From Chitinophaga pinensis DSM 2588 (GTDB lineage: Bacteria; Bacteroidota; Bacteroidia; Chitinophagales; Chitinophagaceae), in NCBI RefSeq assembly GCF_000024005.1, contig NC_013132.1, forward strand, positions 3,032,001 through 3,096,000: DNA of 64,000 bases. Direction: 5' to 3'. A model generated the notes under the pieces. It did not search any database. It had not been told where the DNA came from and saw only the letters and a list, made by a program, of their open reading frames with translations. Below, piece after piece: positions 20,767 to 30,508 of this stretch. Within the stretch, counting starts at the first letter, position 1, and every line of letters begins with the position of its first letter. A program made the position numbers and the translations under genes.

Positions 20767-21708
20767 TCAGAAAGGTACGTTTGCATAGTTGTACCAGGTC
20801 GTATCCAGCGAAATAGCAAAGCCGGTTCCGCCTCCTAATGGATTATAGATATTACCTGACATAACCGTTCTGTAACCACGTGAGAATGGCACATAACGCA
20901 TTTCCTTTACCTTACGTTCGCCCGTAATTTTATCCGGATACACAATCGTAACAGTTAGCTCGCTATTAGGTGACAGCAACTGTGTACTGAAATTTGTACG
21001 GCTGTTTCTTTTCAGCACAATACCCGGATCAGGAATCTGCTCGTCAACATATCCATTGATATAGTTGATGGAACGGTAAGCAGGAGAGGTATATATCAGT
21101 ACACTGCTATCGCCGGGCCAACTGGCTTCGGGCGCATCCAGGATATTTACTTCCACTCTTCCTACAATACGATTTGGCCATATTGCTACTGTCTGTGCAG
21201 GGCCATAACCGGTTACAGTAAAATAAGCGCCACCAACAAATATGTCTGGTGCAGAAACATTCATTGGATAAGGGGCATCCGGCATCCGGATCCGCAATCC
21301 ATAGTAAAAGCTGGTATCCACTATTTCCACAGGATCGGTGGCGGCAATCAGGGTGATGGTGTAACGATTGGCCGGCAATGTGTCTACAAGACTACCAAAA
21401 TCGGCATCATCAGCGCTTTGGTGTATTCCTTTTACATACTGACCGGACTCGTTATAGAGCAGGTAGTAAAGGTGTGATACTTTTCCTGCCAGTGCGGAAT
21501 CTCTGAGGTTACCATTGTTGCCCGCTTCTCTGCCGGAAGGATTAGGTAATTGTTCCAGTTTTTGGAGGAAACCGGTCACACTGAAACTTACGGGGAATCT
21601 TTCGCCATTGTTTGCAGGCGGATTGGGAGTGTCTGTTGGTGCTTTGTCTTTCTTACATGCAAACAGAACAATAGACAGTACTGCGACTGCCAGGAGCAAT
21701 TTTCTCAT
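20767..21708 (-). CDS. Lipoprotein, possible FimB/Mfa2-like fold
   Basis: A 313-residue lipoprotein. The signal peptide ends in the lipobox SIVLFAC, followed by KKDK. The mature part has a strand-rich pattern with two plausible domains. The first begins RFPVSFSVTGFLQKLEQL and includes a segment LPANRYTITLIAATD that resembles fimbrillin/Mfa2-like anchor proteins of Bacteroidota. No major fimbrillin gene is adjacent, which weakens that reading. Function unknown. Confidence 0.65.
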   Translation of the reverse strand: MRKLLLAVAVLSIVLFACKKDKAPTDTPNPPANNGERFPVSFSVTGFLQKLEQLPNPSGREAGNNGNLRDSALAGKVSHLYYLLYNESGQYVKGIHQSADDADFGSLVDTLPANRYTITLIAATDPVEIVDTSFYYGLRIRMPDAPYPMNVSAPDIFVGGAYFTVTGYGPAQTVAIWPNRIVGRVEVNILDAPEASWPGDSSVLIYTSPAYRSINYINGYVDEQIPDPGIVLKRNSRTNFSTQLLSPNSELTVTIVYPDKITGERKVKEMRYVPFSRGYRTVMSGNIYNPLGGGTGFAISLDTTWYNYANVPF

Positions 21709-22250
21709 TGGAGTGTGTTTTAATGTGAAAACAAGGGATTATGGATTGTAAGCGTGTTATACGGATTTTATCTCGCCAGCCGGCCTTATTGTTTTTGTAA
21801 ACCGTATAGCACACGCACAGGTAAAAGGGGATAAGGACAGTGTATACACTGCCGGAAATAACTTTCTCATAAACGCATGTTGGTATTAAATAACAATAGA
21901 TATAGGCGTCATCGCAAACAGATTGCTGATGATCAGGGAATAATTCGTATTAATCTGACGAAATGGTGTCGGATTGAATGTTAATACTACAATGTTGGAC
22001 ACACCGCTATGCGCCGCTATTGCTGATAAATAACTTTCTCATGTGAAATGTGGTTAACTGAATAAATAATTGGATTATCGGGCCAAACAATCACTATTTC
22101 AGGTATAGGTATTAGTTGTTAGTGAGTCTTGGTTAACGAATACGAACTTAGTAAAGTTTTAACATAAAACGAGCACTTTGAATAAAAATCTATGCATAAT
22201 TTTTTTTGCTAAGTGTTCATGCCTGGGAAAGATAGCCGGCATGAAAATTA
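21709..22250. other. Non-coding gap with a 15-bp direct repeat
   Basis: No gene is convincing here. The 15-mer AAATAACTTTCTCAT occurs exactly at 21856-21870 and 22028-22042, 172 bp apart. The stretch is A/T-rich toward 22200. It could hold the promoter of the 20767-21708 lipoprotein gene, but I see no clear promoter motif. Confidence 0.4.
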
Positions 22251-22287
22251 AAATGGACAAACCTGATACTTTTCAGTTTGTCCATTT
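22251..22287 (-). terminator. Terminator of the small 74-residue gene
   Basis: 12-bp perfect stem AAATGGACAAAC / GTTTGTCCATTT with a 13-nt loop that can pair further. On the minus strand it is followed by TTTTAATTTT. It lies 50 nt after the stop at 22337. Confidence 0.75.
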
Positions 22288-22336
22288 ATATGTCGGGCGT
22301 CAATAATCGCTATAAAAATGTTGTACAGGTCATCAA

Positions 22337-22561
22337 TCAGAGATAACGGAAAACCTGTTTCCGGTATTCTTCAAAATCATTTTCTGTAGAGATCGTGTTA
22401 AATCGTTCCTGTTTACCTTTACTATTCTCTCTCACCAGTATTACGCTCATGCCGCCTACTATTGTGCGTTTCGCTTTATCAAATATTAATTCCAGTTCGA
22501 TCAGGTCCTTTGTGGCCTGTAAATCTTCTACACGATTCACTACAATTACAAAATCTTCCAT
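22337..22561 (-). CDS. Small hypothetical protein (74 aa)
   Basis: Not recognised. The 74 residues start MEDFVIVVNRVEDLQA and alternate strands and helices with many charged residues, no signal and no membrane segment. A terminator directly downstream and its position 36 nt after the DUF3592-like gene on the same strand support it as real and cotranscribed. Confidence 0.55.
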   Translation of the reverse strand: MEDFVIVVNRVEDLQATKDLIELELIFDKAKRTIVGGMSVILVRENSKGKQERFNTISTENDFEEYRKQVFRYL

Positions 22562-22597
22562 TTCATCTGTTTAACGCAAATGTAGGACTTTACATCA

Positions 22598-23101
22598 CTA
22601 TTTCCTGCCTGCCGGTGTAAACAGTGATCGCATACCGTTTTTAAACATACTGTATAACATACCTGCGCCTATGAGTAACATGGGGATACCCAGGAATGCA
22701 AACCAGCGGGGATATTTTTTGTCTTTATAGTAATCCACTTGTTTACATGGATCGCGGTGAAAATGTACCGTTGGATCATTAGGATCATACCATACATCAA
22801 GTTCTTTATAGGAAGGGACGATGTTGACGGTAAACTGGCCATTATAGTCCTGTCCGTTTACAGTATACACATACTTGAAGGTGTTCATATTGGTCCCGTT
22901 TGTCCCCTTGAGTGCTATCTTGGTCGTTGTATAATCTTCTGATATCCGGCCTTTCGTTTTCACGGAATTTTTACATAATTGCGCATACATGGCGGCATCT
23001 TTCTCGGAGGGGTAGGAAAGTCCTTTGTCCGTTAATTGCCAGCCTGCCAGTGTGAGCGCAAGGCCGATGGCGACTTTAATGATGATTGCTTTCAGGTTCA
23101 T
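22598..23101 (-). CDS. DUF3592-like membrane protein
   Basis: 167 residues with a membrane segment at each end: IIIKVAIGLALTLAGW near the N-terminus and WFAFLGIPMLLIGAGMLY near the C-terminus. Between them is a small beta domain with KYVYTVNGQDYNGQF and VWYDPNDPTVHFHRD. That last motif (V-x-Y-D/N-P-x-N/D-P) is the hallmark of DUF3592 proteins. The function of the family is unknown. Likely first gene of a two-gene unit with the 74-residue protein. Confidence 0.7.
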   Translation of the reverse strand: MNLKAIIIKVAIGLALTLAGWQLTDKGLSYPSEKDAAMYAQLCKNSVKTKGRISEDYTTTKIALKGTNGTNMNTFKYVYTVNGQDYNGQFTVNIVPSYKELDVWYDPNDPTVHFHRDPCKQVDYYKDKKYPRWFAFLGIPMLLIGAGMLYSMFKNGMRSLFTPAGRK

Positions 23102-23374
23102 ATAGGTATATGGGTTTAAGTGCTTATTAAGAACAGGGGCATTCGCAATAGCCAGCGTACATGCTAATCCGCTGCAATATTATAAATATTTATATAAAAT
23201 AGGAAGGCTGGCCATACGGCAGGTTGAATTTCATTCCGGCAGCCAATGGCTACAGAATGGCTTGATTTATGCATTTCCTACGCACATTCACTGAGCGGGG
23301 GACTGGCATTTAAAAGAACCTTTGTGTATATTAGCGACCGCGCTCAATTAACCCATAAAAATCAGACTTTAAAA

Positions 23375-23908
23375 ATGAAGCGGACCACGATATGGATGTC
23401 TTTCTGTACAGCCTGTTTACTTATAAGCCTGGTATCCTGTGAACCACGCAAGGCAATCACATTGAAAGAAACAATTGCGCAAAAGGAAAGGGTCGCCTAT
23501 AAGATCCTGCTGGATAAGAACGGCCCGGAGTCTAAAAAATTAGACTTGCTGGTAAAAGAGGATTATCCGGGAGCACTTGCCCTGCTGAACGAAGAAGAAC
23601 AAGCTTTCAACGGACTGATCAGCAGTCTTGATAGTTTATCCGTTGATGATATCAAACAAGGGAGTGCCTTAAAAAAGGCAGCTATTGACTATTATGCGGC
23701 CCTGAAGGAACTATATACTTACGATCGGATTCAGATCGCACACCAGGACTCTCTGTCCGGTTTAAAGGGTGAAGCCTTATATGCAGGACAGCAGAAAATA
23801 CTTGAATTAAATAAACAGAAACAACTGCTGTTTGACAAGGTATTTGAAAAAGAAAGTGTCTTTCATAAAGAACAGGAAAGCTTTAATACAGCCAACAATA
23901 TTAAATGA
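23375..23908 (+). CDS. Coiled-coil lipoprotein, hypothetical
   Basis: About 177 residues. I chose the ATG at 23375 because it gives a clean lipoprotein signal, MKRTTIWMSFCTACLLISLVS, with Cys in LVSC; earlier in-frame codons from 23246 would add 43 non-signal residues. The mature part is almost wholly helical and highly charged (EEEQAFNGLISSLDSL, KQKQLLFDKVFEKE), consistent with a coiled-coil helical bundle. Not recognised beyond that. It ends 30 nt before the GH43 gene and may be cotranscribed with it. Confidence 0.65.
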   Translation: MKRTTIWMSFCTACLLISLVSCEPRKAITLKETIAQKERVAYKILLDKNGPESKKLDLLVKEDYPGALALLNEEEQAFNGLISSLDSLSVDDIKQGSALKKAAIDYYAALKELYTYDRIQIAHQDSLSGLKGEALYAGQQKILELNKQKQLLFDKVFEKESVFHKEQESFNTANNIK

Positions 23909-23938
23909 TTGCCCTGGCTGGTTTACAAATAATAAAAG

Positions 23939-25093
23939 ATGAAACGAATAATCAACACACTCACCGGCTTATCCCTGCTGACTTTAACAATGTATACCTC
24001 CGCATCGTCTGCGCAGGATAACAAGACAGTTCCGCCAGGTACTTATCAGAATCCCTTATCCGTGGAATTCGGAGATCCTTATGTATTACATGTAAAAGGA
24101 GACAAATACTACATGTATGGTACCGGTGGTACCGCGCAGAAAGGATATGGCGCTTATTCCTCCACAGACCTGGTAAACTGGAAAAATGAAGGCCAGGTAT
24201 ATTTCGCCAGTAACGTCAATGGTTGGAGTGATTCTACTGCCAGATGGGATGGTGCGTACTGGGCGCCGGAAGTATATGAAAAAGACGGGAAATTTTATAT
24301 GTTCTATAGCGCTCAATGGAAAGAGAATCCTACGAACGAAGAAGAAAACTTCCGTATCGGAGTCGCTGTGGCTGACAAACCCACTGGTCCTTTCGTTGAT
24401 CTGTATAAACGACCAGTTTTTGATCCTGGTTATCCGGTGATTGATGCAAACGTATTGATGGACCAGCAGGGTAAGATGTATCTCTATTATTCCCGTTGTT
24501 GTTATAAACACCCGGTAGAGAGTGAATTTGCCGCCTGGGCAAAACAGAAAGGATGGTTCCGGGAAATTGAAGAAAGTTGGGTGTATGGCGTTGAATTAAA
24601 GCCTGATTTTAGCGGGGTAATAGGTGAGCCGGTACTCTTACTGCGTCCGCCTGTGAGAATGAGCGATAGACAGGCCGAATGGGAAAGCCGCTCTGTGACA
24701 TCAAAAGAAGTGAACCGTAGGTGGACGGAAGGTTCCGTGGCATTTAAGAAGGATAACCTGTACTATATGATGTATTCGGCGAACTACTTCGGAGGGAAAA
24801 ATTATGCGGTAGGTTATGCTACATCAGCAAGTCCTTTAGGCCCGTTTAAAAAAGCGGCGAACAATCCGGTATTGCAGAAGAATGTGGAAAAAGGAGGTGT
24901 CGTAACAGGCACCGGACATAATAGTGTTACCTATTCGCCAGATGGAAAGGAAATGTTCTGTGTGTATCACGGAAGAACAGCTGCTTCAGGTGATCAGCGG
25001 GTGGTCTTTATTGACAGAATGAAGATTCCTAAAAAGGGTACACTTATAGTCGAAGGACCAACAACAACACCACAGCCACTACCGGCAAAATAG
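23939..25093 (+). CDS. Secreted glycoside hydrolase family 43 enzyme
   Basis: Five-bladed beta-propeller glycosidase; family activities are mostly arabinofuranosidase and xylosidase. A signal peptide ends near ASSAQD. The three GH43 carboxylates are visible: base D46 in FGDPYVL, pKa modulator D169 in PVIDANVLMD, and acid E264 in RWTEGSVAFKK. The WDGAYWAPEVYE segment is also typical. At 384 residues it is a single-domain enzyme without a carbohydrate-binding module. No SusC/D pair is adjacent. Confidence 0.9.
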   Translation: MKRIINTLTGLSLLTLTMYTSASSAQDNKTVPPGTYQNPLSVEFGDPYVLHVKGDKYYMYGTGGTAQKGYGAYSSTDLVNWKNEGQVYFASNVNGWSDSTARWDGAYWAPEVYEKDGKFYMFYSAQWKENPTNEEENFRIGVAVADKPTGPFVDLYKRPVFDPGYPVIDANVLMDQQGKMYLYYSRCCYKHPVESEFAAWAKQKGWFREIEESWVYGVELKPDFSGVIGEPVLLLRPPVRMSDRQAEWESRSVTSKEVNRRWTEGSVAFKKDNLYYMMYSANYFGGKNYAVGYATSASPLGPFKKAANNPVLQKNVEKGGVVTGTGHNSVTYSPDGKEMFCVYHGRTAASGDQRVVFIDRMKIPKKGTLIVEGPTTTPQPLPAK

Positions 25094-25117
25094 TTATTGT
25101 TATTACGTATAAATAGT

Positions 25118-25158
25118 AAAAACAACTGCCCGGATAAATCATTCGGGCAGTTGTTTTT
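25118..25158. terminator. Strong terminator after the GH43 gene
   Basis: 15-bp perfect stem (25118-25132 with 25144-25158) and an 11-nt loop, ending in a T-run. Confidence 0.88.
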
Positions 25159-25262
25159 ATTGTAACTATTGTCTGATAATTTCCTCCGGCGAGATCTTCT
25201 CATTTGCTATGTCAGCTGAGGTATATTATCTTCGCTGTATAATATATCCTGTCCTTATTCCT

Positions 25263-26777
25263 ATGGAGAAATCAGCTTCTTTTACCGGATATGGCTTTCG
25301 CCATGCATGTATCACCCTTATAGCTTTTATTTGTGTCCTGGTGGCAGTTATGAATTGCACCGTAACAAATGTGGCGTTTAACGAGATAAGGGGCAACCTG
25401 GGTGTCTCGCTGGATGAAGTCAGCTGGGTAACGACTGTATATGTACTCGCCTATATAGCTATTATCCCTTTCAGCAACTGGCTTTCCCGGAAACTGGGTA
25501 ACAAGAAATACCTCATTATCACACTTATCCTGTTTATCGTTTCTTCCTTTCTCTGTGGCAACGCTACCAGTATAGAAGAACTGTTAATTTTGCGTTTTTT
25601 ACAGGGATTAGGTGGAGGCGCTATGCTGGTATTGTCACATACAATGATCCTGGAAAACTGGCCGCCGCAAAGACGGACTACTGCCCAGGCATTTTTTATA
25701 TTGGGTATGTTGGGTGGAAATATGCTGGCTGCGCCTTTTGGTGGATATATAACAGACAATTACACCTGGTCTTATATTTTTTATCCGAATATACTGGTGG
25801 GTATCCTGCTGTGTATACTGGTCCTTGTTTTTGTAGAAAACAAACGATATCAGCAACGGGAAGACTGGCTGGGAACGATCATGGTGAGCATCGGAGCATC
25901 CTGCCTATATCTGGCGCTGACAAGAGGACAGCAGGAAGAGTGGTTTAAGAGCCCCTTTATCATTGTTCTGCTGCTATGTGGATTGGTGGGGCTCGTTATT
26001 TTTATCCGCAGAGAATTAGAATGGATCACCCCACAGGGAGAGAATGGTTTATTGCGGAATGTGAGTCTGCGTAATGGTCTGATATTAGCATTCGTTGCCG
26101 CCTTGGGTATAGCCGCTTCCTCTTCTACGATAACAATTCCGCTCCGATGGCACGCACAATTGCCAAAGATATCCCCCTGGCTGGTGATTGTTTGTATTAT
26201 TTTGGTAATGGCCCTGATCACGATCCTCATAGAAGAAAAGAAGGCCCTGAAATACATATTGGCAGCAGGTCCGATCCTGTTGATTATTTATAACTATATG
26301 GTATTCCAGCAGCCGGTAGCACCGAAGTATACCACCTACATATACTATCTGCTGGCTGTACGGATACTGGCTGTCATATTGTTGTCCATATCAGTAAGCA
26401 CATTCGTCTTCTCAAAACTGGAAAATAAAGAAATCGGCCCCGGGGTACGCATGTATCACCTCGTACAGCAACTGGGTTTAGCCCTTGGTATTGCGTTATT
26501 TTCTGCATTTACCTACAAAGCGCCGGAACCAGATTACACAAGGTTCTTAGGACACCTGGACCTGAAAGACCCGGTAGTACAAAAGGCGATCAGGGAGAGT
26601 ACTACCTCCTTAGATCAGGTACGTGCTGAAGCATTCGTTAGACAGGCGCATGATACGCAGGTTGGCGTGGTGAAAGCCAACTTTATGCTTATGATAATTG
26701 CGGGCATTATTTTAACGGTACTTATCTTTTCAGTGCGGCAGCGGATTAAAATCAATTCAAAAAACGACAGCAAATAA
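25263..26777 (+). CDS. MFS transporter, DHA2 (EmrB/QacA-like) type
   Basis: A 504-residue inner-membrane transporter with about 14 hydrophobic segments, as in DHA2 drug:proton antiporters. Family motifs visible are SWVTTVYVLAYIAIIP at TM2, LSRKLGNKKYLI at the TM2-3 loop, and LRFLQGLGGGAMLVLS at TM4. The first helix reads VAVMNCTVTNVAFNEI; the Asp usual in LDxTIVNVALP is absent. I chose the ATG at 25263 (MEKSASFTGYGFRHA). No HlyD or TolC gene is adjacent, so it works alone or with remote partners. Confidence 0.85.
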   Translation: MEKSASFTGYGFRHACITLIAFICVLVAVMNCTVTNVAFNEIRGNLGVSLDEVSWVTTVYVLAYIAIIPFSNWLSRKLGNKKYLIITLILFIVSSFLCGNATSIEELLILRFLQGLGGGAMLVLSHTMILENWPPQRRTTAQAFFILGMLGGNMLAAPFGGYITDNYTWSYIFYPNILVGILLCILVLVFVENKRYQQREDWLGTIMVSIGASCLYLALTRGQQEEWFKSPFIIVLLLCGLVGLVIFIRRELEWITPQGENGLLRNVSLRNGLILAFVAALGIAASSSTITIPLRWHAQLPKISPWLVIVCIILVMALITILIEEKKALKYILAAGPILLIIYNYMVFQQPVAPKYTTYIYYLLAVRILAVILLSISVSTFVFSKLENKEIGPGVRMYHLVQQLGLALGIALFSAFTYKAPEPDYTRFLGHLDLKDPVVQKAIRESTTSLDQVRAEAFVRQAHDTQVGVVKANFMLMIIAGIILTVLIFSVRQRIKINSKNDSK

Positions 26778-26787
26778 AAGCATTGTT

Positions 26788-26815
26788 ATGCTGGTCCTCA
26801 TTACAGGACCAGCAT
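26788..26815. terminator. Hairpin between convergent transporter and T9SS cargo genes
   Basis: 11-bp stem ATGCTGGTCCT / AGGACCAGCAT with a 6-nt loop. Its right arm covers the last codons of the minus-strand gene. There is no strong T-tract on the plus side. Confidence 0.5.
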
Positions 26816-28405
26816 TAGGGTGCCCTGTTGCTGGATAAGCTGATTTTTATTATCTGTATAAGTCATCGTCCATACATAAGTACCCGCTGGCAGCGCTGCT
26901 TCCTTATATTTGCCATTCCAGGAAGCGCCAGGATCACGTGATTCATATACAAGCTGTCCCCAGCGACCGTAAACAGCCAGGCGATAGTCAGAGATATTAT
27001 CCTGCAATCTCACACGGAATACGTCGTTTTTACCATCTCCATTCGGACTAAAGGCTGTAGGTACGAAAACAGCACATTCCCGCCACTCACGGGTAATGAC
27101 AGCTTCTCCACCGGCAGAACAATTATGGTTGTCTGTTATGATATACTGGTACGTACCTGCATCAAGTTTACGGATGATACTATCCTGCTGTGCTAACCCG
27201 GATTGCACACTGTAAGTATAAGGTCTTGTTCCTCCGGCTGCCGTCAGGATAATCTGTCCGTCTGAGGCACTGTTACATGTTACGCTGCTGGTCTGTGCAT
27301 GTTCGACTGTCAGAGGGGCTGGTTCTGTGATGTAGATATTTACTGTAGCGGTACACTGTTGATCTGTAATTGTAAGCGTATAATCACCTGCAGGCAAATT
27401 GCTAAAAATCCCGGTCGTATTCACGGCACCATCATCTAACTGATAGGAATAAGGCGCTTGTCCGCTGTTGGAATAGATTTCAATAGCCGCATCTGCGCTG
27501 CCATAACAACTAACAGGCGTCACCTGTTGTGTAAGTGCCATGTTATATGCTGCTACTTCCACCTCTTTATTGACTACTGATCCGGAAGCGCCGCTGAGGG
27601 TGAGATGATAAGTGCCGGCTGATAAGCCGTTTACTTCATTAGTGGTATAGTTGCCGGGCGTCCAGAGATAAGTGTATGTATCCACAGGATTTGGGATCGT
27701 TACACGCACAAAGCCGGTAGCTGCTCCAGGACAGGATGCACCCGTTTCGAGTACATAGTTCATGGTTTCATTGATGGTCGACAGATTGTCGATATCGGTG
27801 GTCACATTAGCCGTATCTCCATCTGCGGAAACAGCCGTGATACGTATATAGTTAATATCAGATGAAGGCGTGAAGACTGCTCTGTAACGTTGCCAGTCGG
27901 CATGGTAGAACTTTCCGGAGGTATAGAGCCGTTGTTCCGGACCGCCCTTGATCGCACTTCCCATAATGGCCATACAGCCATAATAAAGGCTGTTAATGCC
28001 CGGATAAGGATTATAGTCGATCGTCTTCAGATCGAACGATAATTCGTACGTTCTGTTGGTATAAAGCGGTTCATCCAGTTGCTGTCCTATGGAATGGGAC
28101 CAGAACTCAATTTTTCCCGGTGGATTGGAATAAGAGTTGCGGCTATACAATCCCCATAATTCTATAAAATATTTTCCATCAGCAGCAGGTGTTGAGGAAT
28201 TCCAGGCAAAGTCTGGTCCTACAATAGGATAAGGCATATCGCTGTCCCATTTGTCTGCGATGACGGAAGTGCCGGGTGTCTTTGGATCTAGGGAAGGATT
28301 TTTAAGCGGAATGACCTGTTGCGCATAGCTTGTGGAAACTATCAGGAGAAGAATAAATTGCAGTGCATATATGTACCTCGTATATTTATTGCCGCGCATA
28401 CGCAT
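26801..28405 (-). CDS. T9SS cargo with SprB-like repeats and gliding-motility C-terminal domain
   Basis: A 534-residue secreted surface protein. A signal peptide (LQFILLLIVSTSYAQQ) is followed by a jelly-roll-like domain of about 190 residues. SprB-type repeats come next (about 235-440), with VSCYGSADAAIEI, YSYQLDDG and YTLTITDQQCT. The C-terminal 90 residues are the CHU_C/type B sorting domain: VFVPTAFSPNGDGKNDVF, WGQLVYES and PAGTYVWTMTYTD. That domain directs export by type IX secretion. The role is probably adhesion or surface display. Confidence 0.88.
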   Translation of the reverse strand: MRMRGNKYTRYIYALQFILLLIVSTSYAQQVIPLKNPSLDPKTPGTSVIADKWDSDMPYPIVGPDFAWNSSTPAADGKYFIELWGLYSRNSYSNPPGKIEFWSHSIGQQLDEPLYTNRTYELSFDLKTIDYNPYPGINSLYYGCMAIMGSAIKGGPEQRLYTSGKFYHADWQRYRAVFTPSSDINYIRITAVSADGDTANVTTDIDNLSTINETMNYVLETGASCPGAATGFVRVTIPNPVDTYTYLWTPGNYTTNEVNGLSAGTYHLTLSGASGSVVNKEVEVAAYNMALTQQVTPVSCYGSADAAIEIYSNSGQAPYSYQLDDGAVNTTGIFSNLPAGDYTLTITDQQCTATVNIYITEPAPLTVEHAQTSSVTCNSASDGQIILTAAGGTRPYTYSVQSGLAQQDSIIRKLDAGTYQYIITDNHNCSAGGEAVITREWRECAVFVPTAFSPNGDGKNDVFRVRLQDNISDYRLAVYGRWGQLVYESRDPGASWNGKYKEAALPAGTYVWTMTYTDNKNQLIQQQGTLMLVL

Positions 28406-28501
28406 TACCAGTTATTATAGGGCGATACTGTAATCAGACATCGAATATAAATTATTTATATTATTATGTTACTTTTATTGGTAGACAATATTCATTTGAT
28501 C

Positions 28502-29071
28502 ATGCACTCAGCCCTGAAACAATACCTGGCAGGACGAATAACATTATCCCCGGCGCATGAAGCGCTGGTAGAACAATGTTTTGCAGCAAGATCCACAGGA
28601 AGAAATGAAATAGTCTTGCCTGCAGGAGCTATTGCAAAACACCTGTTCTTCGTCATCAAAGGCTGTTTGCGTGTTTTTCTGACCAATGAAGAGGGAGGAG
28701 AGTCTACGCGGTTCCTGATTTTCGAAGGACAAATGGGGACGGCTTTCCCCAGTTTTGTGCAAAGGGAACCCTCTGTAGCGGCTATTCAAAGTCCGGAACC
28801 CTCGGAGCTGCTTATGCTGAAATATGAAGACCGTGAGTTGCTTTTTAACACGATTCCCGGTTGGGAAAGGATGGAACGTCTCGAAGTGGAAAAAGCATAC
28901 GTCAACGCTATCCGAAGGATTGAAGGGCTGATAACCGCTGATTCCAGGGAACGATACCGCCTGTTGATGCAGGATCATCCAGAAATGATCAAACGGCTGC
29001 CTTCCCGTATGATTGCAGATTACCTGGGAATAAGTCCGGAAACTTTAAGCCGTCTGAAGACGAAAAAGTGA
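28502..29071 (+). CDS. Crp/Fnr-family transcriptional regulator
   Basis: About 189 residues. A cyclic-nucleotide-binding beta-roll (residues about 20-120) includes IVLPAGAIAKHLFFVIKGC and LIFEGQMGTAF. A C-terminal winged helix has RMIADYLGISPETLSRLK. The start at 28502 (MHSALKQYLAG) is typical of the short Bacteroidota subgroup; upstream codons from 28466 are unlikely. Its last 27 bases overlap the convergent acyltransferase gene, so antisense effects are possible. Ligand and targets unknown. Confidence 0.82.
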   Translation: MHSALKQYLAGRITLSPAHEALVEQCFAARSTGRNEIVLPAGAIAKHLFFVIKGCLRVFLTNEEGGESTRFLIFEGQMGTAFPSFVQREPSVAAIQSPEPSELLMLKYEDRELLFNTIPGWERMERLEVEKAYVNAIRRIEGLITADSRERYRLLMQDHPEMIKRLPSRMIADYLGISPETLSRLKTKK

Positions 29072-30508
29072 TATTGTATAGGTAAGGAGGATCAATAAAC
29101 CGGCAGCAATCAAACTTACGATTCCCAGCCAATCTCCGTACCTGGTGTAGAACGTATCTACCGTATGCAGTGAAACCACTCCAACTAAAGCTGCTGATTG
29201 CCGGTGCGCACTACTGAATTCACTGCTCACGCTGCCATAACAATCATTAATCGTCAGTAGCCCGGTTCTGGCTGCTCTTACCTGAGGGATTCCATTTTCA
29301 ACACTTCTGAGGAGGGCCATACGACAGTGTAACCAGTCATCCACGATAAAGTCCCAGGCGGGTACAAACAAGACCCTGGGAGCTTGTTTCCCATATTCAC
29401 GGATATACGCCTGGAAATCCAGGTCCTTGCAGATGGCAACAGCTGCGGGTACCTTTTCAAGTTGAAACATTCCGAGGGTCTTTCCTGGTGTGAATTGTTG
29501 TTCAAAGCCGGTTACCAGGTGCCTTTTGTTGTAGTCGCTTAGTAAATGTCCTTTATTGTCTACAACAAGCGCTGAATTATACGCAATATCTTCCCTGAGG
29601 TTGGTGTAACCAGTGATGAGGTAAATATGATTCCTGGCAGCAGCAGCCTGTATCTGCTGCATCATTTCTTTTTCTGAGTGCTTATCTATACTCAGGACAC
29701 GTTCGGGTAATAAGACCACCTGTACTCCCTGCTGTGCTAAACTGTCAATTTGATACAGATAAAGGGCGGTAGCAATACTATCTTTAGCAGCATCCGGTTC
29801 GCCGGAAGTATTATGTAATCCCTCTGGGATGGTCGCCATTCCTATCTTTATTGTACCAGCAGCAGCCGTATGCGCTGGCCGCAGATAACCGAATGCCAAA
29901 GTACCGATGACCAATGGAAGACATACCACTGATAGATATAAAAGTGCGGTTTTGTTCTTCGCATAATAGTATGCAAATGCAATATAGGAGGGGATCAGTG
30001 TGATGATAAACGTAATAGCCAATATCCCGCCGATAGCTGCTACCTGTATGATGGGAAGAAAGTTCATCTGGGAATAGGCAATACTGGCAGCGGTGCCGTC
30101 AGCAGAAAACCTGAAAAGCAGGTATTCAAATGCCGTAAAGTATAACGGAAATGCGAATACGGCATACCATGCCTTTGATCGCATGGCTGTTGACCGACTC
30201 AATATAATAATCCCGGCAAAGATCAGTGCGGTGATTAGCAACATGGTAAGCGCCGGTACCAGGGTTGCTACTCTGATAAGGTAGGTTAGCCAGCTTAGTC
30301 TGCCGATCGCATATGCAAGAAATGCGGCGCCAAAAGCAACTTTCCGGTTATGTACCAATGAAAGGCTGATGATAGGGATGGGAGCAATCCAGACGAGATA
30401 CCAATAGTCTCCGGTTAATCCGTTCCCGACATAAAAGCATACTCCTGATAACAGGATAGAGAGGAAAACTGAAAATCTGGATGTAAAGGCGGTAGCTGAC
30501 ATATTCAT
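29045..30508 (-). CDS. Apolipoprotein N-acyltransferase-like membrane protein (Lnt-like)
   Basis: 487 residues: about six N-terminal membrane helices, then a carbon-nitrogen-hydrolase domain from residue 220, then a final membrane helix. The nitrilase triad is E269 in LLPERV, K328 in YNKRH and C360 in VAICKDLDF, the same order as in Lnt, which N-acylates lipoproteins in the inner membrane. Sequence around the triad differs from classical Lnt (VAICKDLDF instead of ICYE), so this is more likely a paralogue with a related amide-forming or -cleaving role. Convergent 27-bp overlap with the Crp-family gene. Confidence 0.75.
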   Translation of the reverse strand: MNMSATAFTSRFSVFLSILLSGVCFYVGNGLTGDYWYLVWIAPIPIISLSLVHNRKVAFGAAFLAYAIGRLSWLTYLIRVATLVPALTMLLITALIFAGIIILSRSTAMRSKAWYAVFAFPLYFTAFEYLLFRFSADGTAASIAYSQMNFLPIIQVAAIGGILAITFIITLIPSYIAFAYYYAKNKTALLYLSVVCLPLVIGTLAFGYLRPAHTAAAGTIKIGMATIPEGLHNTSGEPDAAKDSIATALYLYQIDSLAQQGVQVVLLPERVLSIDKHSEKEMMQQIQAAAARNHIYLITGYTNLREDIAYNSALVVDNKGHLLSDYNKRHLVTGFEQQFTPGKTLGMFQLEKVPAAVAICKDLDFQAYIREYGKQAPRVLFVPAWDFIVDDWLHCRMALLRSVENGIPQVRAARTGLLTINDCYGSVSSEFSSAHRQSAALVGVVSLHTVDTFYTRYGDWLGIVSLIAAGLLILLTYTISLFRLQTA

